Source: Mameliella sp. MMSF_3455
GTDB taxonomy: Bacteria; Pseudomonadota; Alphaproteobacteria; Rhodobacterales; Rhodobacteraceae
NCBI RefSeq assembly: GCF_030733205.1
Contig: NZ_JASHJL010000044.1
Location: forward strand, 1 to 43,535
Reading direction: 5' to 3'
Length of the DNA stretch: 43,535 nt
Both the position numbers and the translations under genes were made by a program. A model generated the notes under the pieces. That model was not told the origin of the DNA. It was given only the letters and a program-made list of their open reading frames with translations, and made no database searches. Positions within the stretch are counted from its first letter, which is position 1; each line of letters begins with the position of its first letter. This document shows positions 16,130 through 23,889 of the stretch, piece by piece.

Positions 16130-16157
16130 GATATAAGATTTTGCTGCCGTTTGTCAA
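16130..16157 (-). promoter_or_regulatory. Promoter of the Xre-RES operon
   Basis: On the minus strand TTGACA (16152-16157), a perfect -35, a 16-base spacer, and TATATC (16130-16135). Two direct TGGCAT words (16116-16121 and 16123-16128) lie just downstream and could be part of the antitoxin operator. Confidence 0.6.
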
Positions 16158-16320
16158 TGTGGGGGCCGACGATCCCCCCGCACGATGGAAGGCACAAAGT
16201 AAGGTGAAACTTGCCCTGGTTTGACCTGAAACCGGCTTGGGGCACCTGAGCGCGCCCTGTGACTGTGCAATCCGGCGGGATACGGGAGATGGACGTGCGG
16301 AGTTGTCAGACTGTTCATGG

Positions 16321-17400
16321 TTATCGCCTTCCCAACCTGTTCAGACGGGCCAACTGCGCCATCAATTTTGCGCCTGTATCGGACGGGCCTGATCCAGGAG
16401 AAACAGGTGTGTTTCGGCTGACACCTGGTCTCTGTGGCATCGTCTGCACTCCGAAGAACTGCCGTGCGCGAAGCGCTGCGTACTCCACCCCACTCGCTCC
16501 ACCAATAAGGTACCGGTTGTAGGCCTGCTGGCTACCGCCAAGCGCTCTGCCAAAACCGTAGGCACTACCCATCCCTGCCGAGAGCGCAGGCATCATGATG
16601 TTTCCTGAAATGGCTCTCACGATGAAGGGCGTCGCGATGATGAACCCCTTGGCCATGAGTACCATCATGAAGAACGGGATGAGGGCCCCGATGTTGGACG
16701 AGCCCTCAGGATCTCCAAGCTCTCCGATCAGTGCGGAACTGACGCCTGTGATCGTCGCGAAAACACCCGCAACGACGATCGGATAGAGCGCGAAGGAGAC
16801 CAGCGCCGAGAGCCAGCGCGCGAAGTAGTCCTTGGTCACCTCAAAAAGGGTGAGGAAAATCATCACCGGCGCGATGCCGATCAGGAGTGCGATCATCAGC
16901 CGGGATGCTACGAGAATGAAGGCAGCAAGCCCACCCAATATCGAAAGCAGCAGAACGCCCAGAACGTCAAGCAACGCCCCGGCCATCCAGTTCAGTTCCG
17001 AGCCGGCCGCGTTCAGGTATTCGCCAAGCTCGGCGATCAGCCGGTCGAATTCCTCGGCGAAGGTGCCACTAGGTCCCGGCGTTCCGCCGCCGACTGACGC
17101 GACCAGCGACCCTGCGATGCTGTCGATGCCGTTCAGGACAGCGGAGGAGAAGGTGTTAAACTGCACCCAATTTGTTGCGAACACCCCTATGAGTCCGACT
17201 TTCACCGCGAGCCAGAAGGCGGTTCGGCCATCCATGGCGCGGTACTGGTAGATCATGTTGAGGCAGACCAGAATGACCACAAGCGTCGTTCCGAGAACCA
17301 GCATAGTGCCGACTGTCGCCGCTACCGCGCCGAACTGTGTCTCTGCGGCAGAATCCAGGTAGCCCTGGGAGGTCTCGACGAAGTAGGTGACGACGCTCAT
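16321..17400 (-). CDS. virB6: VirB6/TrbL-type inner-membrane channel protein
   Basis: A 359-residue polytopic protein. Hydrophobic segments lie near residues 25-55, 65-80, 145-165, 170-195, 200-225 and 240-270, with a periplasmic loop around 85-140 as in VirB6. The C-terminal tail (about 300-359) is polar and Pro/Gly-rich. VirB6 is part of the inner-membrane stalk and arches through which DNA passes. It lies at the far downstream end of the virB operon, after virB11, rather than between virB5 and virB8 as in Agrobacterium; an 11-codon-rich gap of only 6 bases separates it from the upstream small gene. Confidence 0.88.
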   Translation of the reverse strand: MSVVTYFVETSQGYLDSAAETQFGAVAATVGTMLVLGTTLVVILVCLNMIYQYRAMDGRTAFWLAVKVGLIGVFATNWVQFNTFSSAVLNGIDSIAGSLVASVGGGTPGPSGTFAEEFDRLIAELGEYLNAAGSELNWMAGALLDVLGVLLLSILGGLAAFILVASRLMIALLIGIAPVMIFLTLFEVTKDYFARWLSALVSFALYPIVVAGVFATITGVSSALIGELGDPEGSSNIGALIPFFMMVLMAKGFIIATPFIVRAISGNIMMPALSAGMGSAYGFGRALGGSQQAYNRYLIGGASGVEYAALRARQFFGVQTMPQRPGVSRNTPVSPGSGPSDTGAKLMAQLARLNRLGRR

Positions 17401-17406
17401 GAGCCG

Positions 17407-17805
17407 TTACCAGTTGCCCTCAGCATTGCAGATCGCGATTGCGTCCGGCCTCAACGCGTTGGCGCGCCGGTTGTAGGTGTCCGAGGCCTCCAGCATTTCC
17501 CATCGTTCGGCTGAGTCGAAGCGCTCCCGAAACTCCATTTCCGCCGCCTCCCAGGCCGGGAAGCGTGTGTCGCAGGAGCAGGATCCGGTTTCGACGATCC
17601 GTTCAAGGTTCTGAGCACGGTAGATGTCCTGTACCAGGACACGTTTATAGGCCTCTCGCACGGCGATGTTTCGCATCCACTCAGGCTCCGCAGGCCGTTC
17701 GACGCAGACATACGACGCGCTGTCGAGAGAGGGGACGAGGTCGCGTTCGGCAGCAGCCGGAAACGCCGCAGCGGCTATCGAGATGACAAGCAAGGTGGTT
17801 CTCAT
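17407..17805 (-). CDS. Small exported cysteine-containing protein of the virB operon
   Basis: A 132-residue protein with a signal peptide (cleavage after AFPAAA). The mature part contains four cysteines in SYVCVERP, GSCSCDTRF and AICNAEGNW, spaced so that two disulfides could form in the periplasm, and is otherwise helical and charged. It overlaps the upstream small gene by 4 bases (ATGA), so it is transcribed with the T4SS. I do not recognise a named family; the context suggests a periplasmic accessory factor for the channel or pilus. Confidence 0.75.
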   Translation of the reverse strand: MRTTLLVISIAAAAFPAAAERDLVPSLDSASYVCVERPAEPEWMRNIAVREAYKRVLVQDIYRAQNLERIVETGSCSCDTRFPAWEAAEMEFRERFDSAERWEMLEASDTYNRRANALRPDAIAICNAEGNW

Positions 17806-17996
17806 GTTGCTCCAACTCCCTCGGAAACTTCACGCTTGAGAAACGCGGTGTGGCCAACATGCGCGAACTCGGACATGCTGACGGATACGATCTCCCATCC
17901 ATCCCGACCGCGGGCGTTCAGGTCGTCTTGCATCGCGATCAGGCTGGTCTTCTTGTCCATCGGATAGGAGATGATCTGGTACTCAAACTGCTTCAT
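17802..17996 (-). CDS. DUF4177-like small protein
   Basis: A 64-residue protein (FEYQIISYPM..., then LNARGRDGWEIVSVSMS...HTAFLKR) with the short beta-beta-alpha-beta pattern of DUF4177-type proteins, where GRDGWEIV is the hallmark turn. It overlaps virB11 by 4 bases and the downstream gene by 4, so it is firmly embedded in the operon. Function unknown. It has no signal peptide, so it would be cytoplasmic. Confidence 0.7.
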   Translation of the reverse strand: MKQFEYQIISYPMDKKTSLIAMQDDLNARGRDGWEIVSVSMSEFAHVGHTAFLKREVSEGVGAT

Positions 17997-18982
17997 GGGT
18001 CATGCCTTTCCTGCAACCCGGTTCCGGGGAGATAGAATTCGGTGATGCCGCGAGCGCCGTCCTCGCGGCCCGCCTGGATGATCACGTCGATCGAGCTCTC
18101 GATGTACTGGACCATGTCCTGGTAGGTCATGGGGATCTCGGTCTTGAGCGCGGCGATGGCGAGCCGCTGGACGGCGAGTTGGGGGGTCTCGGCGTGGAGC
18201 GTTGTCATCGAGCCGCCATGACCGGTGTTGATCGCTTCGAGGAAGGTCATGGCCTCCTTGCCGCGGACCTCGCCGAGGATGATGCGGTCGGGCCGTAGGC
18301 GCAGCGTCGCGGTCAGGAGCACGTCGGCAGACTGGAACTCCGCGTCCCGGTTGGCGATCAGTGTGACGGCATTGGGTTGGGCGGGCAGCAGTTCCGCCGC
18401 CTCTTCGATGGTGACGATACGTTCTTCGTCGGGAACGTAGGAGAGGATCTTGCGCGCCGCGACGGTCTTGCCGGTCGAGGTGCCGCCGGAGACGATCATG
18501 TTGAGCTTGTTCTCGACGCAGAAGCGGATAGCCGCGTAGATGTCACCGGCGGCCACGACCTCGCGCAGCGCGCGGTTCTTCTCCTGGCGCAGCTCTTCGA
18601 GCCTGCGCTCCTCGCCGTAGAGGAAGCGGAGTTCGATCAGGTCGAGCGGAAGGTTCGAGAAGAACCGCAGCGAGATCGACATGCCCGCGAGGACGGCGGG
18701 CGGGGTCACGACCTGGGCGCGGATAGGGCGGTTGCGATAGGTGATCGAGACCGAGACGATGGGCTTGTCCCTGCTCATTGTCGTATTTGCGGAGGAGGCG
18801 ATCTGGTTCCCGAGATCACGCAGCTCGGTGACACTCAGGCGCTGGTCCAGCGCCTGCATGAAGTGATCGCCCTGGAACTCGCCCCAGCAGGTGCCGTCCG
18901 GGTTGATGCAGATTTCGATCGCGTCGTCACGGGCGGCGTCCGGGAGCTTGTCGAGCGAGGCCTGGAGATAGGAGAGGGTCAT
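17993..18982 (-). CDS. virB11: VirB11-type traffic ATPase
   Basis: A 329-residue hexameric ATPase on the cytoplasmic face of the T4SS. The N-domain is followed by Walker A GGTSTGKT (166-173), the Asp box in IVTIEEAAEL, the Walker B region RIILGEVRG and the His box GHGGSMTTLHA. I chose ATG 18982 (one base from the virB10 stop) over a GTG-type start at 19042, since residues begin MTLSYLQ and the extension would overlap virB10. It is coupled to the DUF4177-like gene by a 4-base overlap. Confidence 0.93.
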   Translation of the reverse strand: MTLSYLQASLDKLPDAARDDAIEICINPDGTCWGEFQGDHFMQALDQRLSVTELRDLGNQIASSANTTMSRDKPIVSVSITYRNRPIRAQVVTPPAVLAGMSISLRFFSNLPLDLIELRFLYGEERRLEELRQEKNRALREVVAAGDIYAAIRFCVENKLNMIVSGGTSTGKTVAARKILSYVPDEERIVTIEEAAELLPAQPNAVTLIANRDAEFQSADVLLTATLRLRPDRIILGEVRGKEAMTFLEAINTGHGGSMTTLHAETPQLAVQRLAIAALKTEIPMTYQDMVQYIESSIDVIIQAGREDGARGITEFYLPGTGLQERHDP

Positions 18983-18983
18983 T

Positions 18984-20378
18984 TCAAAAGATCTCCAGAT
19001 CGCGATCGACCATGACCGTGACCCGCGCGCCCTGGTCGACATAGAGGACCGGACCGATGGAGAGGTAATCGTCGATCACGGAATCGGTGGCATCCGCCAG
19101 GTCGTCGCCCACATCCTTGAGAACGTCTCCGGTCGTCTTGTCGTCGACTTGCGCTGATGCCGCGCCAGGCGCGGCCGAGATGATGGATATCAGCGCGGCG
19201 GAACCGAAACGTTCGTCGAAACGGGTATCGACGAAGCCAGTGACCCCGGAACGCCCGAGCGCGTCACCCCCGAACGAGCTGATCTGGACAGTCTGGCTAT
19301 CCGGCAGGATTATCCGGTCCCAGGCAATGGTCGCCCGGCGCTGCGCGATCTCGATGCCGGAGCGATAACGGCCAATGAGGCGTGACCCGCGCGGGATCAG
19401 GAGACGCGAACCATCATAGCTGAAGACGTCCTCGGAGACGATGGCACGGGTCTGGCCGGGGAGCGAGCTGTCGAGGGCGGTCTCCATCACGGCCTGGATC
19501 ATCGTGCCCTGGATGACGGTGTTCGAGGGGTTGGCGATCACCTCGGCCTGGGTGACTGTGCTCGGCAGCGCGCCGTTCAGAACGAAATCCGTCACCTCGC
19601 CCAATCTACGTTTCGTGAGGTCTGTGCCACCTGCGATGGCACCGCCCGAGCTACCGAAAGCGATCACTGGTGAAGCGATCCGACGTTCCTGGAACGCACG
19701 TTCCTCTTCGGCCCGGCGTTTGAGCTCCGCCAGTCGCCGCTCTTCTTCCTCAATTCGGCGCCGTTCCTCTTCGCGGAAGCGAAGTTCTTCCTCGGTCGGT
19801 CCGAGCGGGGCGGGCGACGGTTTGTTGACTTCGAGCAGCGCAAGGTCCAGGTCCATCCGCAGTTCCTGGAGTTCGCGATCCCGCTCGGCAAGTTCCTCTT
19901 GAAACAGCTTCTGGGCCTTGTCGGACGCCTCCCTCAGTGCTGCGATCTGCGCTGTCAAACCTTCGATCGCCTTGGCGGCGGCATCGCCACCCGCGACCAC
20001 CGGCTCCGGCGCGGTTTTCAATTCATCGATCTGCGCCTGCAACGCCTCTATTTGTGCGAGGAGTTCTGCATTGGGCTCGGTGAGTTCGGGTTCAACGAAA
20101 ACGACGTCGGGTTCGGGGGCAGGGGGCGGGACGAAGGGATCAATGCCGCCGAAACCGTCGCCCTCGAGCTGGAATTCGTCGGGCGTCGCCGTCGGCAGCG
20201 CAGGCTCTTTTTCCGGAGGCGTGAACAGATAGAGCGCCAGGCCGCCGGCAGGGATGAGGCCCAACATCAGAACGACGAGAAGTCGGGAGCGCCGTATCGC
20301 GGGTGCGCCCCGGAGCTTGCGGCCCTGTTCGAGGGCGGCAAGACGTCTTTCGAGATCTGGGTTCGGGTTGTCGCTCAT
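18984..20378 (-). CDS. virB10: VirB10-type core-complex protein
   Basis: A 464-residue protein spanning both membranes in the T4SS core. It has a cytoplasmic N-terminus, one membrane segment (about 32-52), a Pro-rich linker, a long coiled coil (about 95-230, Glu/Arg/Leu-rich), and a C-terminal beta-barrel domain from about residue 250 (RAIVSEDVFSYDGSRLLIPRGSRLIGRY, then ATIAWDRIILPDSQTVQI), the VirB10/TrbI signature. The start at 20378 overlaps virB9 by 4 bases (ATGA). The coiled coil is longer than in Agrobacterium VirB10. Confidence 0.93.
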   Translation of the reverse strand: MSDNPNPDLERRLAALEQGRKLRGAPAIRRSRLLVVLMLGLIPAGGLALYLFTPPEKEPALPTATPDEFQLEGDGFGGIDPFVPPPAPEPDVVFVEPELTEPNAELLAQIEALQAQIDELKTAPEPVVAGGDAAAKAIEGLTAQIAALREASDKAQKLFQEELAERDRELQELRMDLDLALLEVNKPSPAPLGPTEEELRFREEERRRIEEEERRLAELKRRAEEERAFQERRIASPVIAFGSSGGAIAGGTDLTKRRLGEVTDFVLNGALPSTVTQAEVIANPSNTVIQGTMIQAVMETALDSSLPGQTRAIVSEDVFSYDGSRLLIPRGSRLIGRYRSGIEIAQRRATIAWDRIILPDSQTVQISSFGGDALGRSGVTGFVDTRFDERFGSAALISIISAAPGAASAQVDDKTTGDVLKDVGDDLADATDSVIDDYLSIGPVLYVDQGARVTVMVDRDLEIF

Positions 20379-21070
20379 GAGGGGCTTCCCCCGGGCGGCG
20401 TCGCCTCGATGCAGACGATCTCCTCGCCCAGTCGCAGCACCCATTGACTATTGACGCCCGAGACGCGGATCACACCCCCCTCGATCGCACCGGTGTTCAC
20501 TGTGCGCTCTCGCCCTTTCGCATAGCGAAAAATTGCCGGGACCGGCGCGTTTCGCGGGAAGGCGAAATAGGTGAAGGTGCCATCATCCCAGACTCTTGTT
20601 GGGGTGAACTCGGTCCGCGCGCTGGCGCCGTAATTGGTGTTCGGTGCCGCGCGTGCGATGGCGTTTGCCGGACGTCGGTTGTCCTGCGGGTAACGGAACT
20701 GGACCACGTAGAAGGTCGGGTTCGAGACCTCGCTGACGTCGAAGTAATAGCTCCGTCGATTGGTGTAGACGGTGACATTGGTACGGAGGTCGCCAGCGAG
20801 GGGTTTGATCGCGAAGGCGCGGCCGCCCGGCACGCCGTCGATCTCGAACCCTTCCGTGTCACCGGCGATGATCGACCGGATGCTCTCGCCCTCGCCAAAC
20901 TCGATGGTCGTGACATGGGTGAGCGAAATGCTGAGGCGGTAGACCTGGCCCTCCTGGTAAGTGGCGATCCGGACGCGGCTGTCGTTCGGGCCGCCACGCG
21001 GGATCGCCTCGGCAGACGCGAGGGTGGGCGCCAAGGCAAGACACACATAGATGAAGGACAAGACGCGCAA
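20375..21070 (-). CDS. virB9: VirB9-type outer-membrane core protein
   Basis: A 231-residue exported protein with a signal peptide (cleavage after LASA). It has an N-domain of beta strands (RVRIATYQEGQVYRLSISLTHVTTIEF) and a C-domain (RVWDDGTFTYFAFPRNAPVPAIF, then SQWVLRLGEEIVCI), both typical of VirB9/TrbG. With VirB7 and VirB10 it forms the outer ring of the channel. It lies 2 bases downstream of the virB8 stop. Confidence 0.93.
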   Translation of the reverse strand: MRVLSFIYVCLALAPTLASAEAIPRGGPNDSRVRIATYQEGQVYRLSISLTHVTTIEFGEGESIRSIIAGDTEGFEIDGVPGGRAFAIKPLAGDLRTNVTVYTNRRSYYFDVSEVSNPTFYVVQFRYPQDNRRPANAIARAAPNTNYGASARTEFTPTRVWDDGTFTYFAFPRNAPVPAIFRYAKGRERTVNTGAIEGGVIRVSGVNSQWVLRLGEEIVCIEATPPGGSPS

Positions 21071-21072
21071 AC

Positions 21073-21729
21073 CTAATTCTCCAATCTGTCGGAGCGGATC
21101 GAATATTCGACTACCGTGAAGCCGAACGGGTTGGTCCAGACCTCGTCGATGGACCGCCTCTCCTCGGGGCGGAATTCGAAGAGGAGCGTCGCGGTGAACA
21201 GCCCCGCCTGAACGCCCTGGATCGAGGTCAGGCGCTTGCGCAGTCGCACGGTTGCCCGGTTTGCCCCGATCCGGTTGATGCTGAGGATTTCGACATCGAG
21301 CCGGGCATTCGGTCCGTAGACCGCCGGTGGATAGTCGGCGTTTGCCGAGTTCCAGATCTGGCGGAGCGAGGCTTGGGCCGCTCCGTCGGAGCGGCGCAAG
21401 ACGCTGCGAATACGCAGGTCGTTGTCGATTTGGTTATAGATCTCGCGGTCGGTCACGTATCGGAAGACCTCCGCTTCGATAATCGCTCGGTTCTCGGTGA
21501 CGGTGGTGGCGCCGACCGAGGCTTCGGGCAGGGCGAAGCCGGTCTCGGGATCGTAAGGGACAACGACGGGCGGGGGATCGACATCGAGGATGGCCACGGC
21601 CGCCGCGCTCATACTGCCCAGGATGCCGAAAATCAGGCCAAGGAGCCCCAGGCGCTGCCAGAGCCGTTCCCGTCTCAGTGCGCCGTAGACCAGTTCCTCC
21701 TCGATGATGGCCATTTCTTCGTCCAACAA
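21073..21729 (-). CDS. virB8: VirB8-type inner-membrane assembly protein
   Basis: A protein of 213-218 residues with a short cytoplasmic N-terminus, one membrane segment (about 27-47) and a periplasmic NTF2-like domain (residues 60-218; ENRAIIEAEVFRYVTDREIYN, then NPFGFTVVEYSI) as in VirB8. The start is unclear. TTG codons at 21729 and 21726 have GAGGA 4-7 bases upstream supplied by the heptamer repeat, while ATG 21714 has no such site. VirB8 nucleates channel assembly together with VirB9 and VirB10, whose genes follow directly. Confidence 0.9.
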   Translation of the reverse strand: MLDEEMAIIEEELVYGALRRERLWQRLGLLGLIFGILGSMSAAAVAILDVDPPPVVVPYDPETGFALPEASVGATTVTENRAIIEAEVFRYVTDREIYNQIDNDLRIRSVLRRSDGAAQASLRQIWNSANADYPPAVYGPNARLDVEILSINRIGANRATVRLRKRLTSIQGVQAGLFTATLLFEFRPEERRSIDEVWTNPFGFTVVEYSIRSDRLEN

Positions 21730-21730
21730 T

Positions 21731-21757
21731 CAGTCCTCAGTCCTCAGTCCTCAGTCC
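21731..21757. repeat. Tandem heptamer (CAGTCCT, nearly four copies)
   Basis: Three perfect CAGTCCT units (21731-21751) and a fourth with a last-base change (21752-21758) lie at the virB5-like/virB8 junction. The array overlaps the stop codon of the upstream gene (21751-21753). On the coding strand each unit reads AGGACTG, so the array carries several GAGGA words that may act as the virB8 ribosome site. Confidence 0.85.
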
Positions 21758-22581
21758 GCATTCAGTTCCGGGAGAGTGAACTCCATGAATCGCTGCTCCT
21801 CGGCGATGGTCGCGGCATTGATGACGCCACGGGTGCCGTCACCCACGGTCTGGATCGCTTCGAGCTGCCACATGGCAACAAGCGCGATGGCAAGCTCGGC
21901 TGTGACCCGGGTATTGAGGTCGACGCTCTCTTTCAGCTCGTCCATATCGTCGATGAGTCCGACCAGCCGGTCGATGCGCTTGAGGGATTGCCCGGCATCG
22001 TCGTAGCTGTTCTGGGCCGCGGCAGAGACGAGGGCGCCTGTCGCGGCCCGGGTTGCTGTCCGCGCGGCGCCGAGATTGCCGCTGCGGGCCATTTCGGCGA
22101 GCGTGTCCTCGTCAAACCCGAGGTCGGCCAGAACCCGGTCCATCTGGGTTTCGATTGCCTCGGCGCCGGATCCGGTGAGGCCGGAGAAATCCCCGGTCTT
22201 GATCGCCTCGATGGTTGCCAGGATGTCGCCGAATTCCTGGTCGAGGAGGCCGTTCAGTTCGTCCTCCATCTGGGTTTGGATGATTTCCGGGAGTTCGGCG
22301 AGGCGCGTCAGCGCCTCATAGGTTCGCTGCAGCTCCGCGAGCTGGTCCGTGAGTAGGCCAAGTTGTTCGCGCAGTTGGGTGAGCTGTTTGTTCTGCAGGA
22401 TCTCGTCCTCGATCATCTGCCGGAGTTGCTGGATGTTCTGGGCGATGTTCCGGGCGTCGATGACCGGTACACCCTGGGCCTTTGCCTGGGTGAGGGTCAG
22501 GATTGGCAGGCTGAGTGCCAGGGCGCTGGCAAGGGCCAGTGTGCGGAGCGGTGTTGCAATGACAAATCTGCCGGACATCAT
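21751..22581 (-). CDS. virB5: VirB5-like pilus-associated protein
   Basis: A 276-residue exported, helical protein with a signal peptide ending QAKAQ. The mature part is almost entirely coiled-coil helices (NIQQLRQMIEDEILQNKQLTQLREQL...) with a Gly/Ala-rich middle, matching VirB5/TraC, the minor pilin at the pilus tip. The C-terminus RFMEFTLPEL and the mature N-terminus AQGVPV are shared with the transglycosylase encoded just upstream. GGAGGATCTGAA precedes ATG 22581, and the gene overlaps the upstream stop by 4 bases. A virB5 assignment is by fold, length and place. Confidence 0.8.
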   Translation of the reverse strand: MMSGRFVIATPLRTLALASALALSLPILTLTQAKAQGVPVIDARNIAQNIQQLRQMIEDEILQNKQLTQLREQLGLLTDQLAELQRTYEALTRLAELPEIIQTQMEDELNGLLDQEFGDILATIEAIKTGDFSGLTGSGAEAIETQMDRVLADLGFDEDTLAEMARSGNLGAARTATRAATGALVSAAAQNSYDDAGQSLKRIDRLVGLIDDMDELKESVDLNTRVTAELAIALVAMWQLEAIQTVGDGTRGVINAATIAEEQRFMEFTLPELNAD

Positions 22582-23732
22582 TTCAGATCCTCCGAAGTGA
22601 ACTCCATGAACTCGTTCTCGGCCAGGCGCGCTGCCGCCTGGGCCAGTTGACCGGCGCTCAGTGGCTGGGTCCGTGCGGCTTTGAGGCGAATGCGCGCGGC
22701 CATCAGGCGGACCAGTTCGGCCCGGGCATAGGTGTTGAGCGCCATGCTCTCCTGGATGTCCCGGGTCGCGCCAATCCGGATGACAATGTCCTGGATGCGG
22801 AGTGCCGCCTGCCGGATCGCGGCAGGGGAGTTGTTGCCGTAGAACGCTGCGTCGTGCCCCATCAGCGAGAGCTGGGCATTGGCGAAGAGCGTGGGATCGA
22901 TCGTGCCGAGGGCTTCAATTCCGCCGATCCGGGCGAGGTAGAGATTGTAACGTTCGGGGATGACCGTGACGTAGTGCCGGGTCTCCTTGAAAGGCGGCAC
23001 GCCGCCATATTCGAATACCCGGCCCGGACCCGCATTATAAGCCGCGAGCGCGTTGATGATATTGCCATCGAAGGTGTCGAGCTGCGCCGCGAGATAGCGC
23101 GCCCCACCTGTCACCTGCAGATAGGGGCTGTCATAGTATTCTGGATTGATGCCGAGGTCGCTGGCGGTGCCCGGCATGATCTGGGTAAGACCGAAGGCCC
23201 CGACGGGAGATCGTGCCCCGATGGAAAACCGGCTTTCCTGCCAGATCAACGCCTGCAGGAGGGCCCGCCATTGCACGACCGACAGGCCCGCGCGGCCGAC
23301 GCCTGCGAGGCCCGCGGTCTCCTGGGCAACCCGGATGATCAATTGCTCGATGGTCTCCGCCGCGTCACCGAACATCTGGGTGCTGCCTGGATTGGGATCG
23401 AAATCGCCCAAGCCGTAGACCGCCGTGACGGACCGGTCCGGATCGCCGCCACCCCTCTCGAGATCGTCGACCATATCCGGCAGGTCCGCTCCGTCGAAAC
23501 TTGTCTGCGCGTGGAGGATGTCGCGCAACACCGCGAGCTGTTTCCGCTCGATCTCGGCCAGAAGTTCACGGGTGGTGAGTTTGTCGCGCTGCAAGGCGAG
23601 GTCGGCATCCCGGTCGCCTGTCTCGACGATATCGCGTGCCGTCAACCCGGAATCGTTGACGGGCACGCCCTGCGCCAGGGCGGTTGTGGGCAGAAGGGCT
23701 GCCAGGAGGATATGAGCGGGCCTAGTTATCAA
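22578..23732 (-). CDS. Lytic transglycosylase with VirB5-like ends
   Basis: A 384-residue exported protein. I chose TTG 23732 because GGAGG lies 6 bases upstream and the result starts directly with a signal peptide (cleavage ALA/QGVPV). Residues 25-90 are helical. Residues about 150-290 form an SLT domain with the catalytic Glu166 in WQESRFS, then GLTQIMPGTASDLGI and ALAAYNAGPGRV. The last 90 residues are helical again and end EFMEFTSEDLK. The shared ends with the VirB5-like protein next door suggest a VirB5-type scaffold carrying an inserted wall-cutting domain. It would open peptidoglycan for the channel and is additional to virB1. Confidence 0.87.
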   Translation of the reverse strand: MITRPAHILLAALLPTTALAQGVPVNDSGLTARDIVETGDRDADLALQRDKLTTRELLAEIERKQLAVLRDILHAQTSFDGADLPDMVDDLERGGGDPDRSVTAVYGLGDFDPNPGSTQMFGDAAETIEQLIIRVAQETAGLAGVGRAGLSVVQWRALLQALIWQESRFSIGARSPVGAFGLTQIMPGTASDLGINPEYYDSPYLQVTGGARYLAAQLDTFDGNIINALAAYNAGPGRVFEYGGVPPFKETRHYVTVIPERYNLYLARIGGIEALGTIDPTLFANAQLSLMGHDAAFYGNNSPAAIRQAALRIQDIVIRIGATRDIQESMALNTYARAELVRLMAARIRLKAARTQPLSAGQLAQAAARLAENEFMEFTSEDLK

Positions 23733-23889
23733 CGCCGTCCTCCGGGGCTTGGAGGGGTGTGAAGATGCATTCCGGCTCGGTCTGGCCGTGGGAGGCGCGG
23801 AAGGCGAAGCAGTTGGCTTCCGGTTCCCGATACTGCGCGCAAGACGCCAGGGCACAGAGCATTGCGAAGAGAAGAGCGATGCGGATCAT
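23722..23889 (-). CDS. Small lipoprotein, VirB7 candidate
   Basis: A 55-residue protein from ATG 23889 to TAG 23722-23724. MIRIALLFAMLCALASC is a lipoprotein signal with the lipobox LASC and Cys17 as the lipid-modified residue; two further cysteines (27 and 41) are in the mature part. It overlaps virB4 by 4 bases (ATGA) and the transglycosylase start by 11 bases, so it is fully embedded in the operon. VirB7 proteins are short lipoproteins with a disulfide link to VirB9, but this one lies after virB4 instead of before virB8. The function is inferred from size, lipobox and context only. Confidence 0.75.
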   Translation of the reverse strand: MIRIALLFAMLCALASCAQYREPEANCFAFRASHGQTEPECIFTPLQAPEDGVDN

